NCBI RefSeq assembly: GCF_007828035.1
Contig: NZ_VITV01000006.1
Location: 248,001 to 312,000 of the forward strand
Reading direction: 5' to 3'
Origin: Nitrospirillum amazonense
Lineage (GTDB): Bacteria > Pseudomonadota > Alphaproteobacteria > Azospirillales > Azospirillaceae
DNA: 64,000 nucleotides
Both the position numbers and the translations under genes were made by a program. Positions 8,232 to 16,800 of this stretch are shown piece by piece. Position 1 is the stretch's first letter. Every line of letters begins with the position of its first letter. Under the pieces are notes generated by a model that had not been told where the DNA came from, ran no database searches, and saw only the letters and a program-made list of their open reading frames with translations.

Positions 8232-9639
8232 TCGGCGTCTCCAGATGCTCAACGGTGCCGGTCGATGACACGTCCACCCACTCCGTCCTGACCAGTTCGA
8301 ACCCGTCCTCGGTCTCGACGACATGGTTGAGCAGGAATTCATAAACACGCCCGCGCGGAATCTCGGCCGGCGTGAAGGGGAAGGCGTAGCTGGGCAGTTC
8401 CATGTCGAAGCGTATCGGCATGTGGAAAAAGTAGGGGTTGCAGGACCGCGCCATGCGGTCGGCCAGATCCTGGGTGCGCGCCGTCACCACAAACAGCACG
8501 CCCACGTCGCGCGGTGGCGGGGTATCGGCGGGCACGGGCTGGCCGGACGTACCGTTCCAGCCGTACAGGCGTAACGAGACCTCGAAATTGCCCGCCTCAT
8601 CGCCGAAGGTGGCGGTGATGCGATCCACCAGCGTCTTGTGCATGCGGTCGTGGAATTCATCGAGGTTGGCCAGGACTTCCGGATCCTCAATGCCGATCAG
8701 CATGATGGTCTGGTAGTCGCCGCCACGGGCCCCCTCCAGCTTCATGGTGTAGGGCATGGGCCGCCAGATAGAGCCGACGACCCGGGTGATGCGCGGCTCG
8801 ACCTGGGTGTAGACCGCCTCCTTGGCGTCCAGGATGCCGCCCGGTTCCACCAGCAGGAAGGGATCGCTGTTCTCATACAGCAGGTGGGCCGAGACGCTTT
8901 CGGGCGTGCAGCGGTTGCCGAGATCCAAGGGTTCCATGTCGAAGTGGTCGGTCCCGACATGCATCAGCACACCGCCCCGCCGCAGGTTGGTCGTGCACTG
9001 CCCACCGCATTCGGCAATCTTGGCGGCGTGCCAGGTCTGGGCCACGCCGGCGCCCCGCATCAGGGGCACGGCCGACAGCACGGCGGTGTCGGTGGTCCTG
9101 CCGCCCAGCACCAGGTTGGCGCCGCGCTGGACGGCATCCATGTAGGGCTCGGGCCCCATCAGGGCCACGATGTGGTCGCAGGCGTCGAACAGCTCATCGG
9201 TGGCCTGGCCCAGCGGCGCCAGCGGCCGGATCTTCCCCTGCGCCAGCTTGCGCTTCAGCACCGCCGCCGGCTGTTCGCTATACAGGCAGGCGATGCGCAG
9301 GCCTATGCCCAGTTCCCGCGCCACCTCGATGGCAATGTCGCGGGTCCAGTCCACGCTGGCGTCCGCGCCGCAGGTGCCGCAGGTGCCCACCAGCACCGGA
9401 ATGCCGGCCTCATCGGCCATCTGCAGAAGGACCAGGAGATCCTGCTTGATCGACTCCCTGTTCATCTTGGAGACGCCGCGCGCCAAGTAGGAGGGCCCGC
9501 TGTCCGTCGAACCGGCGTCAATGGCGATGGCATGGGCGCCCTGGGCCAGGCCATAGGCGATGTGTTCCCGTTTCACTCCCGCGCCGAGCATTCCACTCGG
9601 CACGATGACCTTGGTCACCGTCCGTTCCAACTCCGACAT
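8224..9639 (-). CDS. Acyclic terpene utilization AtuA-like protein (DUF1446)
   Basis: A protein of about 471 residues. Recognisable DUF1446 segments are VPSGMLGAGVKREHI, IDAGSTDSGP, GTCGTCGAD, LVLGGRTTDTAV and SCNPYFFHMPI. The family is named after AtuA of the citronellol/geraniol cluster of Pseudomonas, whose exact reaction is unsettled, so a terpene substrate should not be assumed. The start is placed at the ATG at 9639, after a GAGGAA ribosome-like site that is unusually close. An ATG at 9678 would leave almost no leader after the predicted promoter. It is first gene of a five-gene minus-strand operon ending in hyuA, and diverges from the citrate-synthase-like regulator. Confidence 0.85.
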   Translation of the reverse strand: MSELERTVTKVIVPSGMLGAGVKREHIAYGLAQGAHAIAIDAGSTDSGPSYLARGVSKMNRESIKQDLLVLLQMADEAGIPVLVGTCGTCGADASVDWTRDIAIEVARELGIGLRIACLYSEQPAAVLKRKLAQGKIRPLAPLGQATDELFDACDHIVALMGPEPYMDAVQRGANLVLGGRTTDTAVLSAVPLMRGAGVAQTWHAAKIAECGGQCTTNLRRGGVLMHVGTDHFDMEPLDLGNRCTPESVSAHLLYENSDPFLLVEPGGILDAKEAVYTQVEPRITRVVGSIWRPMPYTMKLEGARGGDYQTIMLIGIEDPEVLANLDEFHDRMHKTLVDRITATFGDEAGNFEVSLRLYGWNGTSGQPVPADTPPPRDVGVLFVVTARTQDLADRMARSCNPYFFHMPIRFDMELPSYAFPFTPAEIPRGRVYEFLLNHVVETEDGFELVRTEWVDVSSTGTVEHLETPNA

Positions 9640-9685
9640 TTCCTCGTGTCCCGTCCGTTTATTCTTAGCAATATGCATAACAAAC

Positions 9686-9714
9686 TTGACCGACGCTACG
9701 GAGTAAGGGATAAG
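9686..9714 (+). promoter_or_regulatory. Predicted sigma-70 promoter for the HTH/citrate-synthase-like gene
   Basis: TTGACC at 9686-9691, a 17-base spacer and GATAAG at 9709-9714. The expected transcription start falls near 9721, inside the operator at 9717-9731, which would permit autorepression. Confidence 0.5.
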
Positions 9715-9721
9715 TCGTCAA
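9693..9721 (-). promoter_or_regulatory. Predicted promoter of the AtuA operon
   Basis: On the minus strand, TTGACG (9716-9721), a 17-base spacer and TAGCGT (9693-9698). The same TAGCGT minus-10 element follows the matching operator upstream of the TonB receptor at 12085-12090, suggesting the same kind of control. Confidence 0.45.
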
Positions 9722-9731
9722 TCTTGATTAT
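9717..9731. promoter_or_regulatory. Operator candidate, copy 1 (AATCAAGATTGAC core)
   Basis: The minus strand reads AATCAAGATTGAC at 9717-9729, identical over 13 bases to 12055-12067 upstream of the TonB receptor. It overlaps the minus-35 box of the AtuA promoter and the likely start point of the divergent regulator gene. The palindrome TCAATC-N2-GATTGA is perfect in the other copy and has two end mismatches here. Confidence 0.55.
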
Positions 9732-9743
9732 AAAAGTTTAGAA

Positions 9744-10922
9744 ATGGTCGACGACGACTACATATCGGCTGAAGAGGCCGCGGCGCTGCTGGGTGTCACC
9801 ATCGACACCTTCTACGTCTATGTGACGCGCAAGAATTTGCGGTCCACGGGCATTCCCAATTCGCGCAAGCGCCGCTACTGGCGCGCCGACGTGGAACAGC
9901 TGCGCGGCCGCGGCCGCAAGCCGCCGGCCAGCCCGACGGACCTGGACGCCGAAAGCTCCATCACCCTGCTGACTGAGGACAATCTGTTCTACCGGGGGCA
10001 GAGCGTCCGGGAACTGGTGAACCGCCCCACCTTCGAAAGCGTGGCCGCCCTGTTGTGGGACGTGGACGCCGACGCGGTGTTCGGCGAGTCGCTGCCGGCG
10101 TTTCCCGATACGGTCAAGGCGGTGCGCCGCGCACTGGCGGATGAATCGCCCCTGGATCAGGCCATCGCCCTTTTCCCTTTGATCGAAAAGGTGAATCCGC
10201 GCTCGCAGGATTTCTCGCCGGCCGGCATGGCCCGGACGGGCGGCGACGTGCTGCGCGCCTTCACGGCGCTGATCGCCGGGCATGACCGCCCCGACCGCAG
10301 GGCCATCCATGTGAGCATCGCCGAGGCCTTCGGCCTCACCGACCGCCAGGCGGCGCTGTTGCGGCGCGTCATGATCCTGGCCGCCGACCATGGGCTGGAG
10401 CCCGCGACCTTCGCCGTGCGGGCGATCGCCAGCACCGGCGTCTCGCCCTGGCGGGCGGTGTCCACGGGCCTGACCATCGCCATCGGCCGCAAGACACGCC
10501 CGGTCCAGTTCGCCGCCATCGGCCGGCTGGTCAAGGAAATCGTTGAAACGGAACGGCCTTTCGAGCCCATCACCCGCCGTGTCCAGGAAGGCGACGCCAT
10601 CGCGGGTTTCTTGCCCGCCACCAGCGGCCGCGACGTGCGTGCCACCGTCCTGCTGGATCTGCTGGAAGCCGACTATGCGCGCGATGCCGACTTCCAGCGG
10701 TTGATGGCGGCAATCGGCGCGGCGCGGGACATCGGCGGCTATGAGCCGAGCTTCGCCCTGCTGGGCGGATTCGCCGGACTGAAGCTCGGCTTACGCTCGC
10801 GCGAGGCCACCTTTTTCCTGGCCCGCGCCGCCGGCTGGATCGCCCACGCCATCGAGCAGAGCCTGGGCGGCGAGCGCGAGCGCCACGAACCGCACTATCG
10901 CGGGCCCCTACCCGGCCTGTGA
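9744..10922 (+). CDS. Helix-turn-helix fused to a citrate-synthase-like domain lacking catalytic residues
   Basis: A 392-residue fusion. Residues 1-55 form an excisionase/MerR-like helix-turn-helix (YISAEEAAALLGVTIDTFYVYVTR, with RRYWRADVEQL), shown here in part. The remainder is a citrate synthase fold: ITLLTEDNLFYRGQSVREL, ADHGLEPATFAVRAIASTG and the late helix ARAAGWIAHAIEQ. By eye, the three catalytic positions are lost: the HGGA histidine region reads AIGRKTRPVQF, the GFGH histidine region reads IAGFLPATSGRD, and the NVDF aspartate region reads YEPSFALL. I infer a ligand-sensing transcription factor that binds an acyl-CoA or organic acid, not an enzyme. It probably controls the adjacent AtuA operon and itself. 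Its 3' end overlaps the convergent dehydrogenase gene by 15 bases. Confidence 0.8.
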   Translation: MVDDDYISAEEAAALLGVTIDTFYVYVTRKNLRSTGIPNSRKRRYWRADVEQLRGRGRKPPASPTDLDAESSITLLTEDNLFYRGQSVRELVNRPTFESVAALLWDVDADAVFGESLPAFPDTVKAVRRALADESPLDQAIALFPLIEKVNPRSQDFSPAGMARTGGDVLRAFTALIAGHDRPDRRAIHVSIAEAFGLTDRQAALLRRVMILAADHGLEPATFAVRAIASTGVSPWRAVSTGLTIAIGRKTRPVQFAAIGRLVKEIVETERPFEPITRRVQEGDAIAGFLPATSGRDVRATVLLDLLEADYARDADFQRLMAAIGAARDIGGYEPSFALLGGFAGLKLGLRSREATFFLARAAGWIAHAIEQSLGGERERHEPHYRGPLPGL

Positions 10923-11918
10923 ATGGGACCGCCCGTCCGCGACCACGCAGTCGGCGGGCGGATCGCCGCCATCCAGCACGGCCACGACCGACCGTGCGGC
11001 GATCATGTTGGTGCGGTCCAGCCCTTCGCGCGACGAGGCGGCGGCATGCGGCGTCGCCACCACGTCGTCGCGCGCCAGCAGGGCGGCGGTGACCTCGCGG
11101 TAATCCTGATCGCTTTCGCTGACGAAGACGTCCAGCCCAGCGCCGGCCAGACGCCCGGCCTCCAGCGCGGCAAGCAGGGCGCGATCGTCCACCAGGCCGC
11201 CGCGCGCGGCATTGACCAGGATGGCACCCGGCTTCATCGCCGCCAACGCCGCCCCGTCGATCATGAAGCGTGTCGCGGGCGTCAGCGGCGCATGTACGGA
11301 CACATAGTCACTGCGCCGCAGCAGTTCCGGTAGCGAAACGAACTCCACACCCTCGGGGGCATCCGGGGGAACAGGCCCCGGTGTGCAGACCAGCACCGTA
11401 GCGTCGAAGCCGCTCAGGCGCCTGATCACGCTGCGCCCGATGCGGCCGTATCCGATGATGCCGACGGTCTTGCGGTACAGGTCCGTGCTGATCTGGATGG
11501 CCCATTTGCCCGCGGCCATGTCCGCCTGGGACCGCCGGAACCGGCGCCCAACAGCCAGCATCAGACCGATGGTATGGTCGGCCACGGCGGCATCGTTGCC
11601 ACCGGCGGCGATAGTGACTACCCGGCCCAGCTCCCGCGCCGCGGCCAAATCGACCCGCTCATATCCCACCCCCCGGCGGGACACCACCGCCAGATCCGGC
11701 AGGGCCGCCAGCAGCGAGCGGGTGACGCGCGCATGCCCGACGATCCAGCCGGCCGCCCCGGCCAGGCAGGCCCGCAATTCGTCTTCCGTCAAATCGGCAT
11801 CGGCCCGACCCGGCGGCAGGGCCAACACCTCAGCCTCACAGCCTTGGTCGCGCAGATAATCCAGCGATGCCTGATCGAAAAACTTCTGACTGATAAGGAC
11901 TCGACGGTTTCCTGCCAT
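10908..11918 (-). CDS. D-2-hydroxyacid dehydrogenase (NAD-dependent)
   Basis: A 336-residue protein. The Rossmann motif GIIGYGRIGRSV lies near residue 150. Catalytic residues of the family are visible: Arg in NAARGGLVDD, Glu in VFVSES (usually EP) and His in ATPHAAAS. It should reduce a 2-oxoacid or oxidise a D-2-hydroxyacid in the cytosol. The ATG at 11918 is preceded by a good GGGAGG site; the longer frame to 11990 is not needed. The gene faces the HTH/citrate-synthase-like gene with a 15-base tail overlap and diverges from the TonB receptor, so it probably belongs to the same regulon. Confidence 0.88.
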   Translation of the reverse strand: MAGNRRVLISQKFFDQASLDYLRDQGCEAEVLALPPGRADADLTEDELRACLAGAAGWIVGHARVTRSLLAALPDLAVVSRRGVGYERVDLAAARELGRVVTIAAGGNDAAVADHTIGLMLAVGRRFRRSQADMAAGKWAIQISTDLYRKTVGIIGYGRIGRSVIRRLSGFDATVLVCTPGPVPPDAPEGVEFVSLPELLRRSDYVSVHAPLTPATRFMIDGAALAAMKPGAILVNAARGGLVDDRALLAALEAGRLAGAGLDVFVSESDQDYREVTAALLARDDVVATPHAAASSREGLDRTNMIAARSVVAVLDGGDPPADCVVADGRSHSQAG

Positions 11919-12052
11919 GACACCCTCCCGCGCCGCCGCGACGCGCCGTTCATTGACCGATAGGTTCGTTGATTGATGGGCGACGAACATGAGGGGGCAC
12001 CTCTCGATCTGTCAAGATCAAGGCGCCATCACAGACAGACTACTTAACTATA

Positions 12053-12090
12053 TCAATCAAGATTGACAATATTCAGCCTTGGCTTAGCGT
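12053..12090 (+). promoter_or_regulatory. Operator copy 2 overlapping predicted promoter of the TonB receptor
   Basis: TCAATC-AA-GATTGA at 12053-12066 is a perfect palindrome whose right arm runs into a TTGACA minus-35 box (12063-12068). TAGCGT follows after 16 bases (12085-12090). The core AATCAAGATTGAC is identical to the site at 9717-9729. Binding there should block RNA polymerase. The rest of the 300-base gap (11919-12218) shows only weaker half-sites such as TCAAGATCAA near 12013. Confidence 0.55.
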
Positions 12091-12218
12091 AGCTGGACCA
12101 TTTTCAGGTTCTGTTAAGCGGCTTAAGCCGCGGGCACCCAACCCGCTGGCGATGTTCCCATCATGGCTGACAAACAAAAACCCGCCGCACGAACGGTCGG
12201 GCTCAGGGAGGGTGTAAA

Positions 12219-14591
12219 TTGAAAAAAGGAAGCTATCGTCTTCGTTGTGGCATTGGCGCCGCCGCGTTGGTGCTGGGCCCGGTCTGGGCCGCCGCCGCGC
12301 AGGAGGCGGGGCCGGACGTCGGCCAGTTGGATGAAATCATCGTCACCGCGCAAAAGCGGGCGCAGTCGGCCGACAGCGTCGGCATGTCCATCACCACGCT
12401 GAGCGGTGCCGATCTGCAGCGGCAGGGGGTCGACAGCGTCGGCGACCTGGCGCGCGTCGATCCCAGCTTCGTCGTTTCCCAAACCAACTACAGCTCGCCG
12501 GTCTACAGCATCCGCGGCGTCAGCTATAATGATTTCTCCATCGCCGCGACGCCCACCGTCAGCGTCTATACCGACGAAGTGCCCTACGCCTATCCGGCGC
12601 TGTCCAAGGGGGCGACGTTCGACCTGGAGCGGGTGGAGGTGCTGAAGGGACCGCAAGGCACGTTATACGGCCAGAACGCGACCGGTGGCGCCGTCAACTA
12701 CATCGCCGCCAAGCCCACCAACCAGTTCGAGGCCGGGTTGGACGGCACCTTGGGCCGCTTCGCCGCCGCCGGGCTGGACGGCTTTGTCAGCGGCCCGATC
12801 AGCGACACCCTGGCCGGCCGCTTCGCCTTCAGCATCCGCGAGGGCGGTGACTGGCAGCAGAGCAATACGCGCGACGACACCTTGGGCCAGCAGAACAGCG
12901 TGAAGCTGCGCGCCCTGCTGGACTGGAACCCCACGGACGCGCTGCAGGTCCAAGCCAACTTCAACGGCTTCATCGACCGGTCCGACCTGCCTGCCGCCAA
13001 CCTGGTCAAGATCGTGCTGCAGCGGCAGTCCTCGGCCGCCCTGGTCCCGAACACGACCAAGGCCAAACCCGGCCCGGATGATCCGGAGGCGGCGGACTGG
13101 CTGGCCGGGACCACGCCCCGGGTGGACGAGTCCACCGAGCAGGCCTCGCTGCGCGCCGACTACGCGCTGCCCCACGGCATGACCCTCACCTATCTCGGCT
13201 CCTTCCAGCACTTCACCCAGAACGACCTGAACGAGCCGCAGGGCGCCAACTATCATTTCAGCCAGCTGCAGAGCGGCATCGTCAACGCCACGTCGCAGGA
13301 ACTGCGCTTGAGCGGCAAGGAGTTCGACGACCGCCTGAACTGGTTGGTGGGCGCCGACTACGCCAAGGCCTACACGCGCGAAACCCAGTTGTACGATCTC
13401 GCCGGCTCCTCCTCCTCCTTCGCGCTGACCAACGTGCCGCTGCTGATCGGCAAGCCGGCCATTCCGCCCTTCAGCGGCAACCGCAGCGATTCCGATGACG
13501 ATTCGATCAGCCGCGCGGCGTTCGGCAACGTCGAATACCACCCGCTGGAAGAGTTGGGCATCACCGCCGGCGCCCGGTACACGACCACGGCCATCAGCCA
13601 TGGCGGGTGCACGCGCGACACCGACGGCAACACCGCCGCCGGCGCAACGGTGATCGAGACCATCCTGAAGCACGGAGTCGGCGTCGTCCCAGCGGTGCGC
13701 GGCGGCTGCACGACGCTGGACGCCAGCTCCACGCCGGCCTACATCAACCAGCGGCTGAGCGAGGACAATGTCTCCTGGCGGGTCGGCCTCAACTGGACCC
13801 CGGTGGAACGGACCCTGATCTACGGCACGGTCAGCCGCGGCTTCAAGGCCGGCAGCTTCCCGACACTATCCGCTTCCTCCTATCTGCAATTGCGGCCGGT
13901 CACCCAGGAGGAGTTGCTGGCCTATGAACTGGGGGTGAAGACCCGCCTGCTGAACAACCGCCTGGAAATCGACGGTGCCTTGTTCCACTACGACTACACC
14001 AACAAGCAGCTGGAGGCTCGCAGCCTGGATCCGAATGGCGTGTTCGGGCTGCTGAGCGTCCTGGTCAACGTGCCCAAGTCGAAGGAAGACGGAGCCGAGC
14101 TCAGCCTGCGCGCCAAGCCCCTGGACAATCTGACCGTCACCGCCAAGACGACGTATCTGCATTCCTGGGTCGAGAGCGATTATTTCGGCTACAATGCCTT
14201 CACCACCACGCCGGTGAATTTCAAAGGCCAAGCCTTCCCCAATACACCCCGATGGTCTTTCCTGGTGGATGCCCAGTATGACTGGAGCGTCAGCAGCGCC
14301 TACACCGCCTTCGTCGGCGCCAGCGCCCGCTATCAGACCAAGACACAAGGGCTGTTCGGCACCCAGAGCGCCATCAGCCAGGGCTATCCCTCAACCTACA
14401 ACGCCGACTACGGCGTCATCGACCTGCGGGCTGGCCTATCGTCCGTCAGCGGCACCTGGCGCTTCGAGGGCTTCGTCCGGAATCTGACCAACACCTTCTA
14501 CGCCATCCAGACCACCCGCGTGGGCGATTCCGTCGTCCGCTTCCAGGGTCAGCCGACGACCTATGGGGTCACGGTCTCCTACCGGTACTGA
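12219..14591 (+). CDS. TonB-dependent outer-membrane receptor
   Basis: A 790-residue protein with a signal peptide (cleavage near AAAAQEA), a TonB-box-like segment DEIIVTAQKR, a plug domain (SVYTDEVPY, then VLKGPQGTLYGQNATGGAVNYI) and a beta-barrel ending in an aromatic-rich terminus (YGVTVSYRY). It belongs to the large group of iron/small-molecule receptors typified by FyuA-like sphingomonad proteins. It most likely brings the substrate of the AtuA pathway across the outer membrane, because the same operator controls both. The start is a TTG preceded by a strong GGGAGGG ribosome site; no ATG is available in frame near it. Confidence 0.9.
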   Translation: MKKGSYRLRCGIGAAALVLGPVWAAAAQEAGPDVGQLDEIIVTAQKRAQSADSVGMSITTLSGADLQRQGVDSVGDLARVDPSFVVSQTNYSSPVYSIRGVSYNDFSIAATPTVSVYTDEVPYAYPALSKGATFDLERVEVLKGPQGTLYGQNATGGAVNYIAAKPTNQFEAGLDGTLGRFAAAGLDGFVSGPISDTLAGRFAFSIREGGDWQQSNTRDDTLGQQNSVKLRALLDWNPTDALQVQANFNGFIDRSDLPAANLVKIVLQRQSSAALVPNTTKAKPGPDDPEAADWLAGTTPRVDESTEQASLRADYALPHGMTLTYLGSFQHFTQNDLNEPQGANYHFSQLQSGIVNATSQELRLSGKEFDDRLNWLVGADYAKAYTRETQLYDLAGSSSSFALTNVPLLIGKPAIPPFSGNRSDSDDDSISRAAFGNVEYHPLEELGITAGARYTTTAISHGGCTRDTDGNTAAGATVIETILKHGVGVVPAVRGGCTTLDASSTPAYINQRLSEDNVSWRVGLNWTPVERTLIYGTVSRGFKAGSFPTLSASSYLQLRPVTQEELLAYELGVKTRLLNNRLEIDGALFHYDYTNKQLEARSLDPNGVFGLLSVLVNVPKSKEDGAELSLRAKPLDNLTVTAKTTYLHSWVESDYFGYNAFTTTPVNFKGQAFPNTPRWSFLVDAQYDWSVSSAYTAFVGASARYQTKTQGLFGTQSAISQGYPSTYNADYGVIDLRAGLSSVSGTWRFEGFVRNLTNTFYAIQTTRVGDSVVRFQGQPTTYGVTVSYRY

Positions 14592-14707
14592 AGCCATCGG
14601 GGGCGGATCCATGGTCAGCTCGCTCGGCCATCGCCATCATGATGTGGCGTTGGCTACCCTGGCGGCCCGCCCCGTCCTACCCACCACCGTGCTGGTGGAT
14701 GCATGAT

Positions 14708-16723
14708 TTAGTCCGACCCTGGACGCGGGCCCGCCTGGCGGATCACCGCCAGCGCCGCCGCCGGCCAGGCACGATCAGGCAGCAGGTGGTCGTCTTCCAC
14801 CCGCATGCCGATCTCCGCCCGCCAGCGGCCGCCGACACGGGACGAATTGTGCCAATTGCCGGTGGCGGCGTTGTCGGCGGTGACGCCCCAGGCGAAGTTC
14901 TTGCCCACGGTATTGGCGTTCAGCCAATAGCCGTCGGTCTCCACCACATTGCCCTTCACCCGCAGGTGCTTGCTGCCCTCGTCCAGGTAGATGCCGATGC
15001 GGTCGGCGATGTCGAAGACGTGGTTGTCGCGGATGACCGTGCCGGGGTTGGCCGACAGGTTGTAGATGGCACCGCCGTCGAAGAACCATTTCTTCACACC
15101 ATGGATGCGGTTGCCCGCCACCGTCATGTTCCGCAGCACGGTGGGCTGGTCGAACACGGGGTTGTGCAGATAGCCCTTCTGGGTTTCCCGGTAGTTCCGG
15201 TTGCCGCCCACGTCGTTGTAGCCCCAGCCCCAGCCGATGGCGATGCCGTCGTAATTGGCGTCGGAGATGTCGTTGTGCAGAATGTCGGCCCTGTCGATGT
15301 AGGTCGCCAGTACCGCCGCGTTGTCCTTGTAATCGCGGGCCACGTCGGTGATGACGTTGTCGGCGATGGTCAGGTTGCGGTTGACCTGGCGCGGATCGGC
15401 GGGGTGGTGCGATTCCACCCTAACGCCGCCGGCCATGATGGCCCCGCCGGCGATGACGGCGAAGCGGTTGCTCAGCACCTTCACCCCATCCGTCCCCAGG
15501 CCCACGCCGGTCAGGTGGGCGTCGGCGTCGTTACCTATGCCCAGCGCCACCTGCCCCAGCTGGCTGAAGGTGTTGCCTGTGAAGGTGATGTCGCGCGCAG
15601 CCGAGACCTGCACGGCGCCGGGGATCTGGTCCCACTTCTGGCGCATGCTCTCGAATTCCGGGCACCCCCAGCCGCAGGTGGCGTAGGCGTCCGCCGGCCG
15701 CAAGGGGGAAACCTCCTTGAGGTAGGCGCCGCTCTGCTGATTGGCGTAGCCGGTGTCCCGCGACGGCCCCATCCAGCTGGTATGGGAAAAGCGCAGTCCC
15801 TGGAAGGTCAGGTTGCGGATGGGATGGTCATAGCTGCCGCCGATGGCGACCAGCGCCTCCAGCCGGGGCAGGATAATCGTCATGGTGGCGACGTCGGCGT
15901 CGGGCCGGGGCTTCACATACAGTTTGCCGGCGGCGGGATCGATGTACCACTGGTTCTGGTTCATGTGCCACTCGCCGCGCTTTCCGAAGAATTCCGGCGC
16001 ATTCACCAGGAACAGCCGCGCCTGGTCAGGCATGAAGGGCTTGTTCAGCGTGTCATAGCCCCAGCTGTTGTTGTCCCAGGCCGGCTGCTTCAGCGTGACC
16101 TGCATGCCGTCGATCCGCTCCACCGGGGAATAGCGATCGGTGAAGATGCCCGTGGCCTCCACCTCCAGCCGCTGCGGCGCCTTGACGGCGGCGATGGAGG
16201 CCAGCGCCGGGTTTTTCAGGATGAAGCCGTGGGCGGTGAACTCCACATCATGGTGGGTGATCTCAATGGCTGGCCGATCGGCGGCTGTGCCGTCGATCCA
16301 CAGCTGGCGGCTATCCAGGCCCTTGGGCACGTCGGCGACGTAAATGTCGTTCTCTGCGTCCGCCAGCGTCCAGCCGGTGACGCGCATGCCGCCCGAAATT
16401 AGGGCCTCAGCCCCTGCCGCCGCCTTCCACACCACGTGGTGGTCCCCCTGTCCGCCGTCGGCGGCGGCGAGGACCAGCGGCTTGTCCAGCGCGTACGTGC
16501 CGGCCGCCAGTTCCACCGTGACGTCACGGTCGCGATTGGCCGCGCGCACCGCCGCCTGGGCGCGGACCAGGGTGCGGAAGGGCCGTGCCATCGTTCCGGG
16601 TGCGGAATCATCGCCGCCAGGCGCCACGTGAAAGGTCACGGACTCTGCCGCCGCGGCCACGCCGGGCAACAGCAGCAGCACACCCGCCAGCAGCAGGCGG
16701 GTCCAGGGCGGCGGGGTGATCAT
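14708..16723 (-). CDS. Exported right-handed beta-helix carbohydrate-active protein
   Basis: A 671-residue protein with a clear signal peptide (MITPPPWTRLLLAGVLLLL, cleaved near AAAAES). The mature part begins TFHVAPGGDDSAPGTMARPF and continues with repeated right-handed beta-helix coils rich in Asn and Gly (NNVITDVARDY type turns). It is a paralog of the protein at 24394-26511: both share LGQVALGIGN, GGAIM.GGV and IYLDEGS. The architecture and length recall GH141-type enzymes, whose founder is an alpha-L-fucosidase, but family membership is my inference. The ATG at 16723 has a GGGAG site; the longer frame above it is shadow. It is the last gene of the CoA operon and would release sugars in the periplasm or outside. 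Confidence 0.75.
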   Translation of the reverse strand: MITPPPWTRLLLAGVLLLLPGVAAAAESVTFHVAPGGDDSAPGTMARPFRTLVRAQAAVRAANRDRDVTVELAAGTYALDKPLVLAAADGGQGDHHVVWKAAAGAEALISGGMRVTGWTLADAENDIYVADVPKGLDSRQLWIDGTAADRPAIEITHHDVEFTAHGFILKNPALASIAAVKAPQRLEVEATGIFTDRYSPVERIDGMQVTLKQPAWDNNSWGYDTLNKPFMPDQARLFLVNAPEFFGKRGEWHMNQNQWYIDPAAGKLYVKPRPDADVATMTIILPRLEALVAIGGSYDHPIRNLTFQGLRFSHTSWMGPSRDTGYANQQSGAYLKEVSPLRPADAYATCGWGCPEFESMRQKWDQIPGAVQVSAARDITFTGNTFSQLGQVALGIGNDADAHLTGVGLGTDGVKVLSNRFAVIAGGAIMAGGVRVESHHPADPRQVNRNLTIADNVITDVARDYKDNAAVLATYIDRADILHNDISDANYDGIAIGWGWGYNDVGGNRNYRETQKGYLHNPVFDQPTVLRNMTVAGNRIHGVKKWFFDGGAIYNLSANPGTVIRDNHVFDIADRIGIYLDEGSKHLRVKGNVVETDGYWLNANTVGKNFAWGVTADNAATGNWHNSSRVGGRWRAEIGMRVEDDHLLPDRAWPAAALAVIRQAGPRPGSD

Positions 16724-16800
16724 AAGCAAACGCTCCCTAATGTTTATATCCCGCCCAATACCGGCCGCCCCAGTACAGACTGCCCCAGTATAAACCGCTA

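Noticed and set aside
14681-14698. CCACCA-N6-TGGTGG hairpin as bidirectional terminator between convergent genes
   Set aside because: The stem is short and no T-run follows on either strand.
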